Assembly (NCBI RefSeq): GCF_002258215.1
Contig: NZ_NEFY01000002.1
Coordinates: forward strand, 372,001 to 436,000
Origin: Marinobacter vinifirmus
Lineage (GTDB): Bacteria; Pseudomonadota; Gammaproteobacteria; Pseudomonadales; Oleiphilaceae
Direction of reading: 5' to 3'
Length of the DNA: 64,000 bases
Shown: positions 40,252-48,096 of the stretch, in pieces
Position numbering within the stretch: the stretch's first letter is position 1
Layout: each line of letters opens with the position of its first letter
Translations under genes and position numbers: made by a program
The notes under the pieces: generated by a model
What the model was told of the DNA's origin: nothing
Database searches by the model: none
What the model saw: the letters and a program-made list of their open reading frames with translations, nothing else

Positions 40252-40995
40252 TTAACCCATGTACATGCCGCCATTCACATGAATGGTTTCTCCGGTAACG
40301 TAAGCTGCGCCCTGAGAGGCCAGGAAAGCCACCACAGAAGCTACTTCTTCCGGCTCGCCCAAACGCCCTGCCGGAATAATTTCCAGCATAGCGTCACGCT
40401 GCTTGTCGTCCAGTTTTTTGGTCATATCGGTGTCAATAAAACCGGGCGCTACACAGTTAGCGGTAATGCCACGGTTAGACATTTCTTTGGCCAGGCTGCG
40501 GGTGAAGCCCTCAACCCCGGCCTTGGCAGCGCAATAATTGCCCTGCCCCGGGTTGCCCATACCGGCAACCACGGAACTGATATTGATAATCCGGCCCCAG
40601 CGGGCCTTGGCCATACCACGCAAAACGGCCTTGCTGGTACGGTAAACACTGGAAAGGTTGGTTTCCAGCACAGACGTCCAGTCGTCGTCTTTCAAGCGCA
40701 TCAACAGGTTATCACGGGTGATACCCGCATTGTTGACCAGGATCTGCGGAGCACCAGACTGTTCGGTCAGCTGCTTCAGGCCCGCCTCGATGCTGTCGGC
40801 ATCGGCTACGTTCATCACAATACCGTAGCCCTTGAAGCCAGCAGACTTCAGGCCTTCGGTAATGGATTCAGCACCTTCAGCACTGGTAGCCGTGCCCACA
40901 ACTTCCGCGCCCTGCCGGGCCAGCTCATGGGCAATGGCCTTGCCAATCCCCCGGGTAGCACCGGTTACCAGTGCAACTTTGCCTTCCAAAGACAT
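40252..40995 (-). CDS. fabG: 3-oxoacyl-ACP reductase
   Basis: A 247-residue NADPH-dependent short-chain dehydrogenase. Seen: the cofactor motif TGATRGIGKAIAHELA, NNAGITRDNLLMRL, and the Ser-Tyr-Lys active site in NISSVVAGMGNPGQGNYCAAKAG. ATG 40995 has GGAG seven nt upstream; a TTG two codons earlier is less likely. It follows fabD by 15 nt. Confidence 0.97.
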   Translation of the reverse strand: MSLEGKVALVTGATRGIGKAIAHELARQGAEVVGTATSAEGAESITEGLKSAGFKGYGIVMNVADADSIEAGLKQLTEQSGAPQILVNNAGITRDNLLMRLKDDDWTSVLETNLSSVYRTSKAVLRGMAKARWGRIINISSVVAGMGNPGQGNYCAAKAGVEGFTRSLAKEMSNRGITANCVAPGFIDTDMTKKLDDKQRDAMLEIIPAGRLGEPEEVASVVAFLASQGAAYVTGETIHVNGGMYMG

Positions 40996-41010
40996 AAACA
41001 ACTCCGTTTA

Positions 41011-41949
41011 TCAGGACTGGCCAAACGCCTTCAGGGCGGCTGCCAGAGAATCGGGATCTTCGATGCTGTTCACCGCCAACTGGCGGTCAATGCGCTTGGC
41101 CAGCCCGGCCAGAACCTTGCCGGCACCACACTCAACCGACACGTTAACGCCCTCGGCAACCAACGCCCGCACAGAGTCTGTCCAAAGCACCGGGGAATAC
41201 AACTGCTTCAGGAGGTTTGCCTTGAGCGTATCGGCATCTTTAACCACGGCTGCATTCACATTCTGAACCACCGGAATGACAGCATCGTTAAAGCGGACAT
41301 CTTCCAGTGCTTCAGCCAGCTGCTCGGCAGCGCCTTTCATCAGGGAGCAGTGGGAAGGCACGCTCACCGGCAGCGGCATGGCCTTGCGGGCACCCTTTGC
41401 CTTGCAAACCTCGATTGCGCGCTCTACCGCCGCAGCGGAACCGGCAATCACCACCTGGCCGGGTGCGTTGAAGTTCACTGCTGCAACCACGTCGCCCTGG
41501 GCGGCTTCTTCACAGGCCGCAACCACATCGGCGTCTTCCAGGCCCAGGATAGCTGCCATCTTGCCTTCACCGGCAGGCACGGCATCCTGCATCAGCTCGC
41601 CGCGCAGTTGAACAAGCTTTACAGCTTCAATGAAGTCGAGGCTCTCAGCAGCCACCAGGGCGCTGTACTCACCCAGGCTGTGGCCAGCTACGAAGTCCGG
41701 GCGCGGGCCTTCAGACACGCACCACTGGCGCCACAAGGCGACACTGGCGGTCAGCAACGCAGGCTGTGTTACCATGGTCTGATTCAGCTCTTCAGCCGGC
41801 CCATGCTGGCACAGGTGCCACAAGTCATAGCCCAGAACATTAGACGCTTCATCAAAGGTTTCACTGATCATAGGCCACGCCTCGGCAGCAGCAGAAAGCA
41901 TGCCTACCGACTGGGAGCCTTGTCCGGGGAAAATAAACGCTGATTTCAT
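41011..41949 (-). CDS. fabD: Malonyl-CoA:ACP transacylase
   Basis: A 312-residue acyltransferase loading malonate onto AcpP. The nucleophile serine lies in GHSLGEYSALVAAESL, preceded by FIFPGQGSQSVGML at the N-terminus, with the catalytic histidine in PSHCSLMKGAAE. ATG 41949 gives the family start MKSAFIF and typical length (E. coli 309); the ribosome site is weak. It follows plsX by 122 nt, a gap in which I see no feature. Confidence 0.96.
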   Translation of the reverse strand: MKSAFIFPGQGSQSVGMLSAAAEAWPMISETFDEASNVLGYDLWHLCQHGPAEELNQTMVTQPALLTASVALWRQWCVSEGPRPDFVAGHSLGEYSALVAAESLDFIEAVKLVQLRGELMQDAVPAGEGKMAAILGLEDADVVAACEEAAQGDVVAAVNFNAPGQVVIAGSAAAVERAIEVCKAKGARKAMPLPVSVPSHCSLMKGAAEQLAEALEDVRFNDAVIPVVQNVNAAVVKDADTLKANLLKQLYSPVLWTDSVRALVAEGVNVSVECGAGKVLAGLAKRIDRQLAVNSIEDPDSLAAALKAFGQS

Positions 41950-42071
41950 GGGCGGAATCTTATCGTCATTGAAGGGTGGGTGGAGATTAGCCAATAGTAC
42001 AACTCAGGCCAATTATCCGCGAATAAGGGCGCAAATGCGGGCAGACTTTAGTCTCAGCAGCCGTTGGCGAC

Positions 42072-43094
42072 CTATAACATCAGGTCATCGAGCCGTTCGT
42101 TGATGCGACGAGGCACTTCCAGCTCCACTTCGCGAACTGCCTGCCGGATTGCCGCCAGCATCGCACGCTCGTTGGCGTTGCCGTGGCTCTTGATAACGAC
42201 TCCCTGAAGCCCCAGCAAACTGGCACCGTTATGCCGTGAAGGGTCCATCAGCTGCAAAAGCCGGCCGATAATCGGCTTGGCCAGGAGCCCCACAAAGCGC
42301 CCCCATAGCGAGCGGGTAAAGGCCTGCTCCAGCAGTTCGATCAGCAACCCCGCAACACCCTCACCGGTCTTCAGGGCAATATTGCCCACAAAGCCGTCAC
42401 ACACTACAACATCGGCCACATCACGGAAAAGGTCGTTGCCCTCGACATACCCTATGTAGTTCAGAGTGTCGCACTGGGCAAGCATATGGGAGGCCAGGCG
42501 AACCTGTTCGTTGCCCTTGATCTCTTCCTCACCCACGTTCAGCAGGGCCACGCGAGGTTCGGCCAGGCTACAGATGGCGGTGGCCATCAGCGATCCCATC
42601 AAGGCGTACTGGTAGAGGTTTTCGGCGCTGGAATCCACGTTGGCGCCAAGGTCGAGCACGTGGCAACGGCCCCGCAACGAGGGAACCAGCTTGGCAATGG
42701 CCGGCCGCTCAATGCCGGGATACATGCGGATAATAGATCGCCCGAAAGCCATCAGCGCACCGGTATTTCCGGCACTGACACAGCCCTGGGCTTCGCCGTC
42801 GCGCACCAGGGAGAGCGCAATGGCCATAGAGGAGTTTTTCTTGTGTCGCAGCGCATGGGAGGGGCGCTCGTTCATGCGCACCACATCCGCCGCTTCAACA
42901 ATGCGGATTCTGGCATGCCCATCACGCAACAAGGCCTCGAGCTCGCTCCGGATACCTACCAGAACGAGACTCAAGGCCTCATTTTCGCGCACTGCTTCCA
43001 GCGCTGCATGGACCACCACTGAAGCGCCACGATCACCGCTCATGGCATCAATGGCTATGGTGACTGGTTTACTCACCACGGGTCCATGCGACAC
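42072..43094 (-). CDS. plsX: Phosphate acyltransferase PlsX
   Basis: A 340-residue peripheral membrane enzyme forming acyl-phosphate from acyl-ACP for phospholipid synthesis. Seen: IAIDAMSGDRGASVVV at the N-terminus, CVSAGNTGALMA, LDLGANVDSSAENL, YVEGNDLFRDVADVVVCDGFVGN, and GVVIKSHGNAN. It starts at a GTG; 43094 is used, but another GTG six codons downstream would also fit the family. It lies between rpmF and fabD, with no fabH between, as in Pseudomonas. Confidence 0.94.
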   Translation of the reverse strand: MSHGPVVSKPVTIAIDAMSGDRGASVVVHAALEAVRENEALSLVLVGIRSELEALLRDGHARIRIVEAADVVRMNERPSHALRHKKNSSMAIALSLVRDGEAQGCVSAGNTGALMAFGRSIIRMYPGIERPAIAKLVPSLRGRCHVLDLGANVDSSAENLYQYALMGSLMATAICSLAEPRVALLNVGEEEIKGNEQVRLASHMLAQCDTLNYIGYVEGNDLFRDVADVVVCDGFVGNIALKTGEGVAGLLIELLEQAFTRSLWGRFVGLLAKPIIGRLLQLMDPSRHNGASLLGLQGVVIKSHGNANERAMLAAIRQAVREVELEVPRRINERLDDLML

Positions 43095-43119
43095 AGGTCA
43101 GAAGAGTTTCCCGACGATC

Positions 43120-43299
43120 TTACTCGTCGCGAGCTTCAACAACCTGCTTGCCGCGGTAGAAACCGTCCGGAGATACGTGGTGACGACGATGTACTTCACC
43201 AGTAGTTGCGTCGGTGCTCAGAGCAGCAGTGCTCAGGGCATCGTGTGAACGGCGCATGCCGCGCTTGGAACGGGTCTTGCGATTTTGCTGTACAGCCAT
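43120..43299 (-). CDS. rpmF: Ribosomal protein L32
   Basis: A 59-residue basic protein, translated from ATG 43299: begins [20 protein letters not shown] and ends KQVVEARDE before TAA. These are hallmark L32 segments, with [11 protein letters not shown] near the C-terminus. The zinc-ribbon cysteines found in some L32 forms are absent, the usual C-minus type. It lies between yceD and plsX, the near-universal bacterial order. GGAGC in the short 30-nt gap gives the ribosome site. Confidence 0.97.
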   Translation of the reverse strand: MAVQQNRKTRSKRGMRRSHDALSTAALSTDATTGEVHRRHHVSPDGFYRGKQVVEARDE

Positions 43300-43329
43300 G
43301 ATTATGCTCCTGACCTGATTACGAAAACG

Positions 43330-43887
43330 TTAGTGCTTGGTGTTTTTGAGGCCCGCCAGAACACTGAACGGGTTATCCTCGCGTTTCTTTGCCTCGGGCT
43401 TCTCGGTGGCCTGCTGTGGTTCCAGTGCTTCCAGTTCCTTGCTCGCCGGGCAATCCTGGCGTTCATGCAGGGGGAACGGCGGCAGAACCAGCAACAGTTC
43501 ATCTTCCACCATGGCCCACAAATCTGCGTTGTAGTCTTCCATCGGGAAGGGTTCCAACGCCTTGGGCAACCTCTGAGCCTGCTCATCGTTGAGCACAAGC
43601 CCCAAATCAAAACGGGATTCCAGCGTTGTCTGCATGTTATTCATGCAACGCTGGCATTCCAGTATCACCGGTGCGGATACTTCACCCGACACCAACCGGC
43701 GACGTTCGCTATCCATATAAAAGGAAAGCTTAACGTGGCACTCGCTGCCTTCCGGCAACCCCGGAACCGCTTCGGAGAAACGAACAAGCCCCGCGAGCGG
43801 AATAACTCCCTCCAGGGTCGTGTTCTGTTCCGCCAGTCGGTTAGGGTCTACGGATTTTGGCAGTTGAGCATTCGGTGCTTCAGACAT
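43330..43887 (-). CDS. yceD: YceD family (DUF177) protein, 23S rRNA accumulation factor
   Basis: A 185-residue protein of the YceD/DUF177 family, whose E. coli member affects 23S rRNA levels. Seen: LPKSVDPNRLAEQN matching the E. coli N-terminus, VILECQRCMNNMQTTLESRF with the conserved CxxC, AMVEDELLLVLPPFPLH, and NPFSVLAGLKNTKH at the C-terminus, the conserved NPFAVLASLK-like end. The only suitable start is ATG 43887, which lies 9 nt from a -10 hexamer (see promoter). It is the first gene of the rpmF-plsX-fab operon. Confidence 0.92.
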   Translation of the reverse strand: MSEAPNAQLPKSVDPNRLAEQNTTLEGVIPLAGLVRFSEAVPGLPEGSECHVKLSFYMDSERRRLVSGEVSAPVILECQRCMNNMQTTLESRFDLGLVLNDEQAQRLPKALEPFPMEDYNADLWAMVEDELLLVLPPFPLHERQDCPASKELEALEPQQATEKPEAKKREDNPFSVLAGLKNTKH

Positions 43888-43896
43888 AGGCGCGCA

Positions 43897-43925
43897 ATTT
43901 TAGGGGCGAGACCGCCTGCTGTCAA
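43897..43925 (-). promoter_or_regulatory. Consensus promoter of the yceD-rpmF-plsX-fab operon
   Basis: On the minus strand a perfect TTGACA (43925-43920), 17-nt spacer, and TAAAAT (43902-43897). Only 9 nt separate the -10 from the yceD ATG, so the mRNA is predicted to have a leader of 0-3 nt. Confidence 0.82.
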
Positions 43926-44037
43926 AGACTTAATCGCTTTTAACCCACCCCTTCCCGTTTAAGTAGGGGTATTTTACGATAACCTCCGGCGTTTCCGCCT
44001 GAATCACCGCACCATACACCGGAACCAGAAGGCATTC

Positions 44038-44634
44038 ATGAACCAACCGCCCCTGCTGCTCGCCTCATCCTCCCCTTACCGCAAAGAGCTGTTGGCAAGG
44101 CTGGGGCTACCCTTTAACAGTGCGAGCCCGGACATTGATGAAACGCCGGCTCCCGGCGAATCCGCCGAACAACTCGCGCTCCGGTTGGCCACCGGCAAGG
44201 CCCGGGCGCTGGCAGAACACTACCCGGACACAATCATCATCGGCTCCGACCAGGTGGCCACACTACCGGACGGCACCTTACTGAACAAACCCGGCAGCCA
44301 CCAGAAGGCCCGGGAACAACTAGGCCTCAGCAGCGGCAACAGCGTGAGATTCCTGACCGGGCTTGCGGTACTGGACACCCGTACCGGCACCCTGAAAACC
44401 CGGTGCGAACCTTTCGAGGTCCACTTCCGGGAACTGACAGCTGAAGAAATCGAAAACTACCTGAACAAAGAACAGCCCTACGACTGCGCAGGCAGCTTCA
44501 AGATGGAAGGGCTCGGCATTGCCCTGTTCCGAAGCATGGAAGGGCGAGACCCGAACAGCCTGATCGGCCTGCCACTGATTGCGCTGATCGACCTGCTCAG
44601 GGAACTGGGCGTTAATCCGCTGCTGCAGCCCTGA
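44038..44634 (+). CDS. Maf-type nucleotide pyrophosphatase (YceF group)
   Basis: A 198-residue house-cleaning NTP pyrophosphatase. Seen: [19 protein letters not shown] at the N-terminus, [30 protein letters not shown] and the C-terminal [17 protein letters not shown]. The SDQVA and FKMEG wording matches the YceF group, which prefers 7-methyl-GTP, as opposed to the YhdE group acting on dTTP/UTP. AGAAGG lies just ahead of ATG 44038. It is divergent from yceD, the same neighbourhood as E. coli yceF-yceD-rpmF. Confidence 0.92.
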   Translation: MNQPPLLLASSSPYRKELLARLGLPFNSASPDIDETPAPGESAEQLALRLATGKARALAEHYPDTIIIGSDQVATLPDGTLLNKPGSHQKAREQLGLSSGNSVRFLTGLAVLDTRTGTLKTRCEPFEVHFRELTAEEIENYLNKEQPYDCAGSFKMEGLGIALFRSMEGRDPNSLIGLPLIALIDLLRELGVNPLLQP

Positions 44635-44673
44635 TCAAGCCGGATCAGGACTGCTTCACCCGAAAAGCCTGGC

Positions 44674-45738
44674 TCAGCGAATCTCCAGGCGGGACTCCAG
44701 CATGCGGCTGGCCACGCCCTCACCCACCGCAACACCAAGCTGGTCCACCAGTTCCTGGAACGGCGAACGGTTGCGGCTGTAATCAACCAGTTTTTCTTCG
44801 CCCACCAGCTGGCGAGCCACCCAGGAGGTGCTACCCAGCCCGTCAATCAAGCCAAGCTCCAGCGCCTGCTCGCCGCTCCACACCAGGCCGGAGAACAATT
44901 CTTCGTTATCCGCCAGGCGGTCACCCCGACCAGCCTTAACAGCTTCCACGAACTGCTTGTGGGTGTTTTCAAGCACGCTCTGCCAGAAGGCAACCTCGCC
45001 TTCACGCTCGGGTGAGAACGGATCCAGGAACGCCTTGTTTTCGCCAGCGGTATAAAGCCGCCGATCGACACCCAGCTTCTCCATCAGCCCGGTAAAACCG
45101 AAACCACCGGCAACCACGCCGATAGACCCCACCAGGCTTGCCCGGTTGGCGTAGATTTCATCAGCCGCCGCGGCAATGTAATAGGCACCGGAAGCCCCAA
45201 TATCGGAAATCACCGCATACAGCTTTTTATCCGGGTACTCTTCCCGCAGGCGCTTGATCTCGTCGTAGACATAACCGGACTGCACCGGGCTGCCACCCGG
45301 GCTGTTGATGCGCAGCACAACCGCCCTGGAGTTCTCGGCCTCGAAAGCCGAGCGCAGCGCACCCACCAGATTGTCGGCACTGGCCAGCTCATCCGCCGCA
45401 ATGGTGCCATTCACTTCTACCAATGCCGTGTGGGCACCGGTGGCACCCGCCATGCCATCACCGATGGGAGACCGGATCAGGAACAGCAACGCGAACAGGT
45501 AACCGAAGGTCAGAAACTTGAAAAAGATGCCCCAGCGCCGGCTGCGTCGCTGCTCCGCCTGCAACGACATCACCAGCTTCTCGATCAGCCGCCAGTCCCG
45601 GCCAGACTCCGGCGGCATAGCCGGCTGCTTCTTGCCAAACCAGCCTTTCTTATCGGAAGACGCACCCTGCCCTTTTTCTTCAGGTTGCGCCGGCTCATCG
45701 CCCCAGCCGGGCTGCTTGTCCGAATCCCACTCGCTCAT
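44674..45738 (-). CDS. sppA: Signal peptide peptidase A, S49 family
   Basis: A 354-residue inner-membrane serine peptidase that degrades cleaved signal peptides. A cytosolic N-terminal segment of about 75 residues precedes one membrane segment (FFKFLTFGYLFALLFLI). The peptidase core shows NSPGGSPVQSGYVYDEI, the nucleophile serine in SDIGASGAYYIAAAADEIYA, GSIGVVAGGFG, and the candidate general-base lysine in TAGENKAFLDPFSP. It is the short single-domain form. It is last in rluC-HAD-sppA. Confidence 0.92.
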   Translation of the reverse strand: MSEWDSDKQPGWGDEPAQPEEKGQGASSDKKGWFGKKQPAMPPESGRDWRLIEKLVMSLQAEQRRSRRWGIFFKFLTFGYLFALLFLIRSPIGDGMAGATGAHTALVEVNGTIAADELASADNLVGALRSAFEAENSRAVVLRINSPGGSPVQSGYVYDEIKRLREEYPDKKLYAVISDIGASGAYYIAAAADEIYANRASLVGSIGVVAGGFGFTGLMEKLGVDRRLYTAGENKAFLDPFSPEREGEVAFWQSVLENTHKQFVEAVKAGRGDRLADNEELFSGLVWSGEQALELGLIDGLGSTSWVARQLVGEEKLVDYSRNRSPFQELVDQLGVAVGEGVASRMLESRLEIR

Positions 45739-45776
45739 CCGCTATCCCTTAACCGATCAATGCGGTAACAAAACCA

Positions 45777-46424
45777 TTAAAGCCCCAGAACCCGACGCAA
45801 TTCGTCTACCGACGTAACGACCGCGTGGGGGTCGTATTCCTGCAGCACATCCCGCTGGTGCACACCCCACTCAACGCCAATGGACGGCATACCGATACGC
45901 CGGGCCATATCCAGGTCGTAGCGGGTATCACCAATCATCACCGCCTCTTCCGGCTCATAGCCGTAGAACGCCAGGATCTCCTCCAGCATCAGCGGATCCG
46001 GCTTGGAACGGGTTTCGTCCGCACACCGGGTGATATCGAAGTGCGGGCCCAAGCCACTGGAGGTCAGGGCCCTCGCCAGGCCGCGACGGCTTTTGCCGGT
46101 CGCCACAGAGCAGCCGCGCCCGGAACGCCGGATATCGGTAACCACGTCGGCCATACCGTCAAATACGTTCTGCGGGGTGGTCACCTTCTGGAAGAAATAC
46201 CCTGCGTAACCATCGCGGATGCGCTGCATTTCGTCGCGGGTCAGCCCCGGATACAGCTTTTCCAGAGCCTCGATCATGCCCAGGCCGATGATATCCCGAT
46301 AGGCCTCACGCTCCAGTTCCGGATACCCAAGCTCGGTGGCGGCCTGGTGCAGGCTGTCAGCAATGTGGTCTACGGAATCAATCAGGGTTCCGTCCCAGTC
46401 AAAAATCACTACTTTTACATTCAT
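45777..46424 (-). CDS. HAD-superfamily phosphatase, phosphoglycolate phosphatase-like
   Basis: A 215-residue HAD-IA hydrolase. Motif I is FDWDGTLIDSVDHIADSL (DxD nucleophile), motif II lies near GCSVATGKSRRG, and motif IV EEAVMIGDTRYDLDMARR contains the conserved acidic pair. The cap domain type fits phosphoglycolate phosphatase, but the substrate is not proved. Its ATG overlaps the rluC stop by one base, so the two are coupled; the same pair occurs in pseudomonads. Confidence 0.88.
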   Translation of the reverse strand: MNVKVVIFDWDGTLIDSVDHIADSLHQAATELGYPELEREAYRDIIGLGMIEALEKLYPGLTRDEMQRIRDGYAGYFFQKVTTPQNVFDGMADVVTDIRRSGRGCSVATGKSRRGLARALTSSGLGPHFDITRCADETRSKPDPLMLEEILAFYGYEPEEAVMIGDTRYDLDMARRIGMPSIGVEWGVHQRDVLQEYDPHAVVTSVDELRRVLGL

Positions 46425-47506
46425 CAGAACTTACCTTTACTGCGACGGGCAAGCGCATTAACCAGCTTGCCGAAAGGGGTATCATACGGAGCTTCCAGCC
46501 GCATTGCTTCACCTGAACCGGGCAATGTGAACTCCAGCGCCCGGGCGTGCAGCATCAACCGCTCACCGCCCACGGCCCGAAACGCCTTCAGGCTGGCGTC
46601 ATCCATATACTTGTCGTCTCCGGCAATCGGGTGGCCCGCCCAGGCACAATGTACGCGAATCTGGTGGGTACGGCCGGTAACCGGCGAAGCCTCAACCAGC
46701 GAATAACCCTCAAACCGCTGCAAACACCGATACAGCGTGAGCGATTCCTTGCCCTCGCCACTCACCTTCACCCGGCGCTCGCCGTTAGGCATCTCGTAAC
46801 GCAACAGCGGCTCGGCCACCCGCGCCAGCTTTTCCGGCCAGGTGCCCGCCACCAGCGCATGGTAGTGTTTACGTATCCGCTTGTGGCGCAGTTCATCCTG
46901 CAGAAAACGCAGGGCTGATCGTTTCTTCGCCACCATCACCAGCCCGGAAGTATCACGGTCAAGCCGGTGCACCAGTTCCAGGAACTTCGCCTGTGGCCGG
47001 GAAGAACGGAGCACTTCGATCAGCCCGAAGCTCAAACCGCTGCCGCCGTGCACGGCAATACCGGAGGGTTTGTTCACCACCAGCATATCGTCGTTTTCAA
47101 ACACCACGGCTGCTTCCATGACGCCCTGCACCCGGTCACCGGGCTTTGGATGCTCCGCTTTCGCCTGCTGCACCATGGGCGGAATACGTACCACATCACC
47201 GGCCTGCAAGCGGGTATCCGGCTTCACGCGCCCTTTATTAACCCGCACCTCGCCCTTGCGGACAATCCGGTACACCGTGCTTTTGGGCACACCCCGCAAG
47301 CGGGCCATCAGAAAGTTATCCACCCGCTGGCCGGCCATATCCTCATCTACGCTGATCCATTGCACCCCCTTCTGCACCGTGCGCTCCGCCGGCGCGGCAG
47401 CCGGCGCAGGTGCCGCAGCCCTGCCCTGCCCTGCCCGGGAAGAGCCCGGCCGGCCCGGTTTGCCAGCCCTGGACGGCTTGTTACGGGAACCAGAATTGCG
47501 CACCAT
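46424..47506 (-). CDS. rluC: 23S rRNA pseudouridine(955/2504/2580) synthase
   Basis: A 360-residue RluA-family synthase. An S4 RNA-binding domain spans about 48-110 (RVDNFLMARLRGVPKSTVYR), and the catalytic signature HRLDRDTSG is at 180-188 with catalytic D183. Further: RTHQIRVHCAWAGHPI. The first 45 residues are an unusual basic Ala/Pro/Arg/Ser-rich tail absent from E. coli RluC (319 residues), probably disordered and RNA-contacting. AAGG sits ahead of ATG 47506. It is divergent from rne, as in E. coli. Confidence 0.94.
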   Translation of the reverse strand: MVRNSGSRNKPSRAGKPGRPGSSRAGQGRAAAPAPAAAPAERTVQKGVQWISVDEDMAGQRVDNFLMARLRGVPKSTVYRIVRKGEVRVNKGRVKPDTRLQAGDVVRIPPMVQQAKAEHPKPGDRVQGVMEAAVVFENDDMLVVNKPSGIAVHGGSGLSFGLIEVLRSSRPQAKFLELVHRLDRDTSGLVMVAKKRSALRFLQDELRHKRIRKHYHALVAGTWPEKLARVAEPLLRYEMPNGERRVKVSGEGKESLTLYRCLQRFEGYSLVEASPVTGRTHQIRVHCAWAGHPIAGDDKYMDDASLKAFRAVGGERLMLHARALEFTLPGSGEAMRLEAPYDTPFGKLVNALARRSKGKF

Positions 47507-47537
47507 GGGAAACCTTTTGCGGTGGATGAATGCAGGA

Positions 47538-47566
47538 TTGAATGATCAGCCCTTTACTGTTATATT
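47538..47566 (+). promoter_or_regulatory. Probable promoter of rne
   Basis: TTGAAT (47538-47543), a 17-nt spacer and TATATT (47561-47566) point toward rne. Transcription near 47573 would give a leader of about 520 nt. Confidence 0.6.
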
Positions 47567-47572
47567 CCGGCG

Positions 47573-48096
47573 TGCTCTGCCGTTTGTCTACGGCCTGACG
47601 AACTCTGGTCAGAAGCCGGAGCGGCAGCAGTATACCGACACTGATTAAGAGATTGAACGCCGCAAGCCCAATCATTACCGGGCACGGCGGGAGACAAACT
47701 TCCGGACTCACAGGCCAGACCCAGAGAGGCTGCACCTGACCGGGAGCTGAAACAACCGAACGGAAAACCGTCGGGCGACATCGCGAAGAATCATTGCCAC
47801 GCGAACCCGGGCCGTCTGCAAACCAATACGACGTGAGACCCAGGAGTTTGTGTGAACCTGAAAACGGATATTATGCGTCAACAGACACTCAACCTGAACG
47901 AACTCTCCCTGCCCACAGGCAGGCGAATCACAGGCGGTGGTCTCAGACTTACAGGATCTCACCCCATAAGGGTATGATCCGTCTGGCCGCCGGCCCCTCC
48001 CTGCTGTAACAGGGCCTGCGGCACGCACATCCTGCTTCGCTGATGCGAACCCTCCGGTTTTCTGTCACAAACAAACGACAGGAACCCTTTCTTTCC
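47573..48096 (+). promoter_or_regulatory. Long structured 5' leader of rne
   Basis: This 524-nt stretch holds no credible gene. It contains local stems, for example CCGAACGG/CCGTCGG around AAAA (47756-47774) and CCTGCC/GGCAGG around CACA (47908-47923). In E. coli the 361-nt rne leader lets RNase E cleave its own mRNA and so set its level. A similar role here is inferred from position and length only. A weak AGGA precedes the start codon by about 14 nt. Confidence 0.55.

Noticed and set aside
48043-48096. Upstream in-frame start for RNase E
   Set aside because: The added 18 residues are not conserved and RNase E proteins start at MKRMLINAT.
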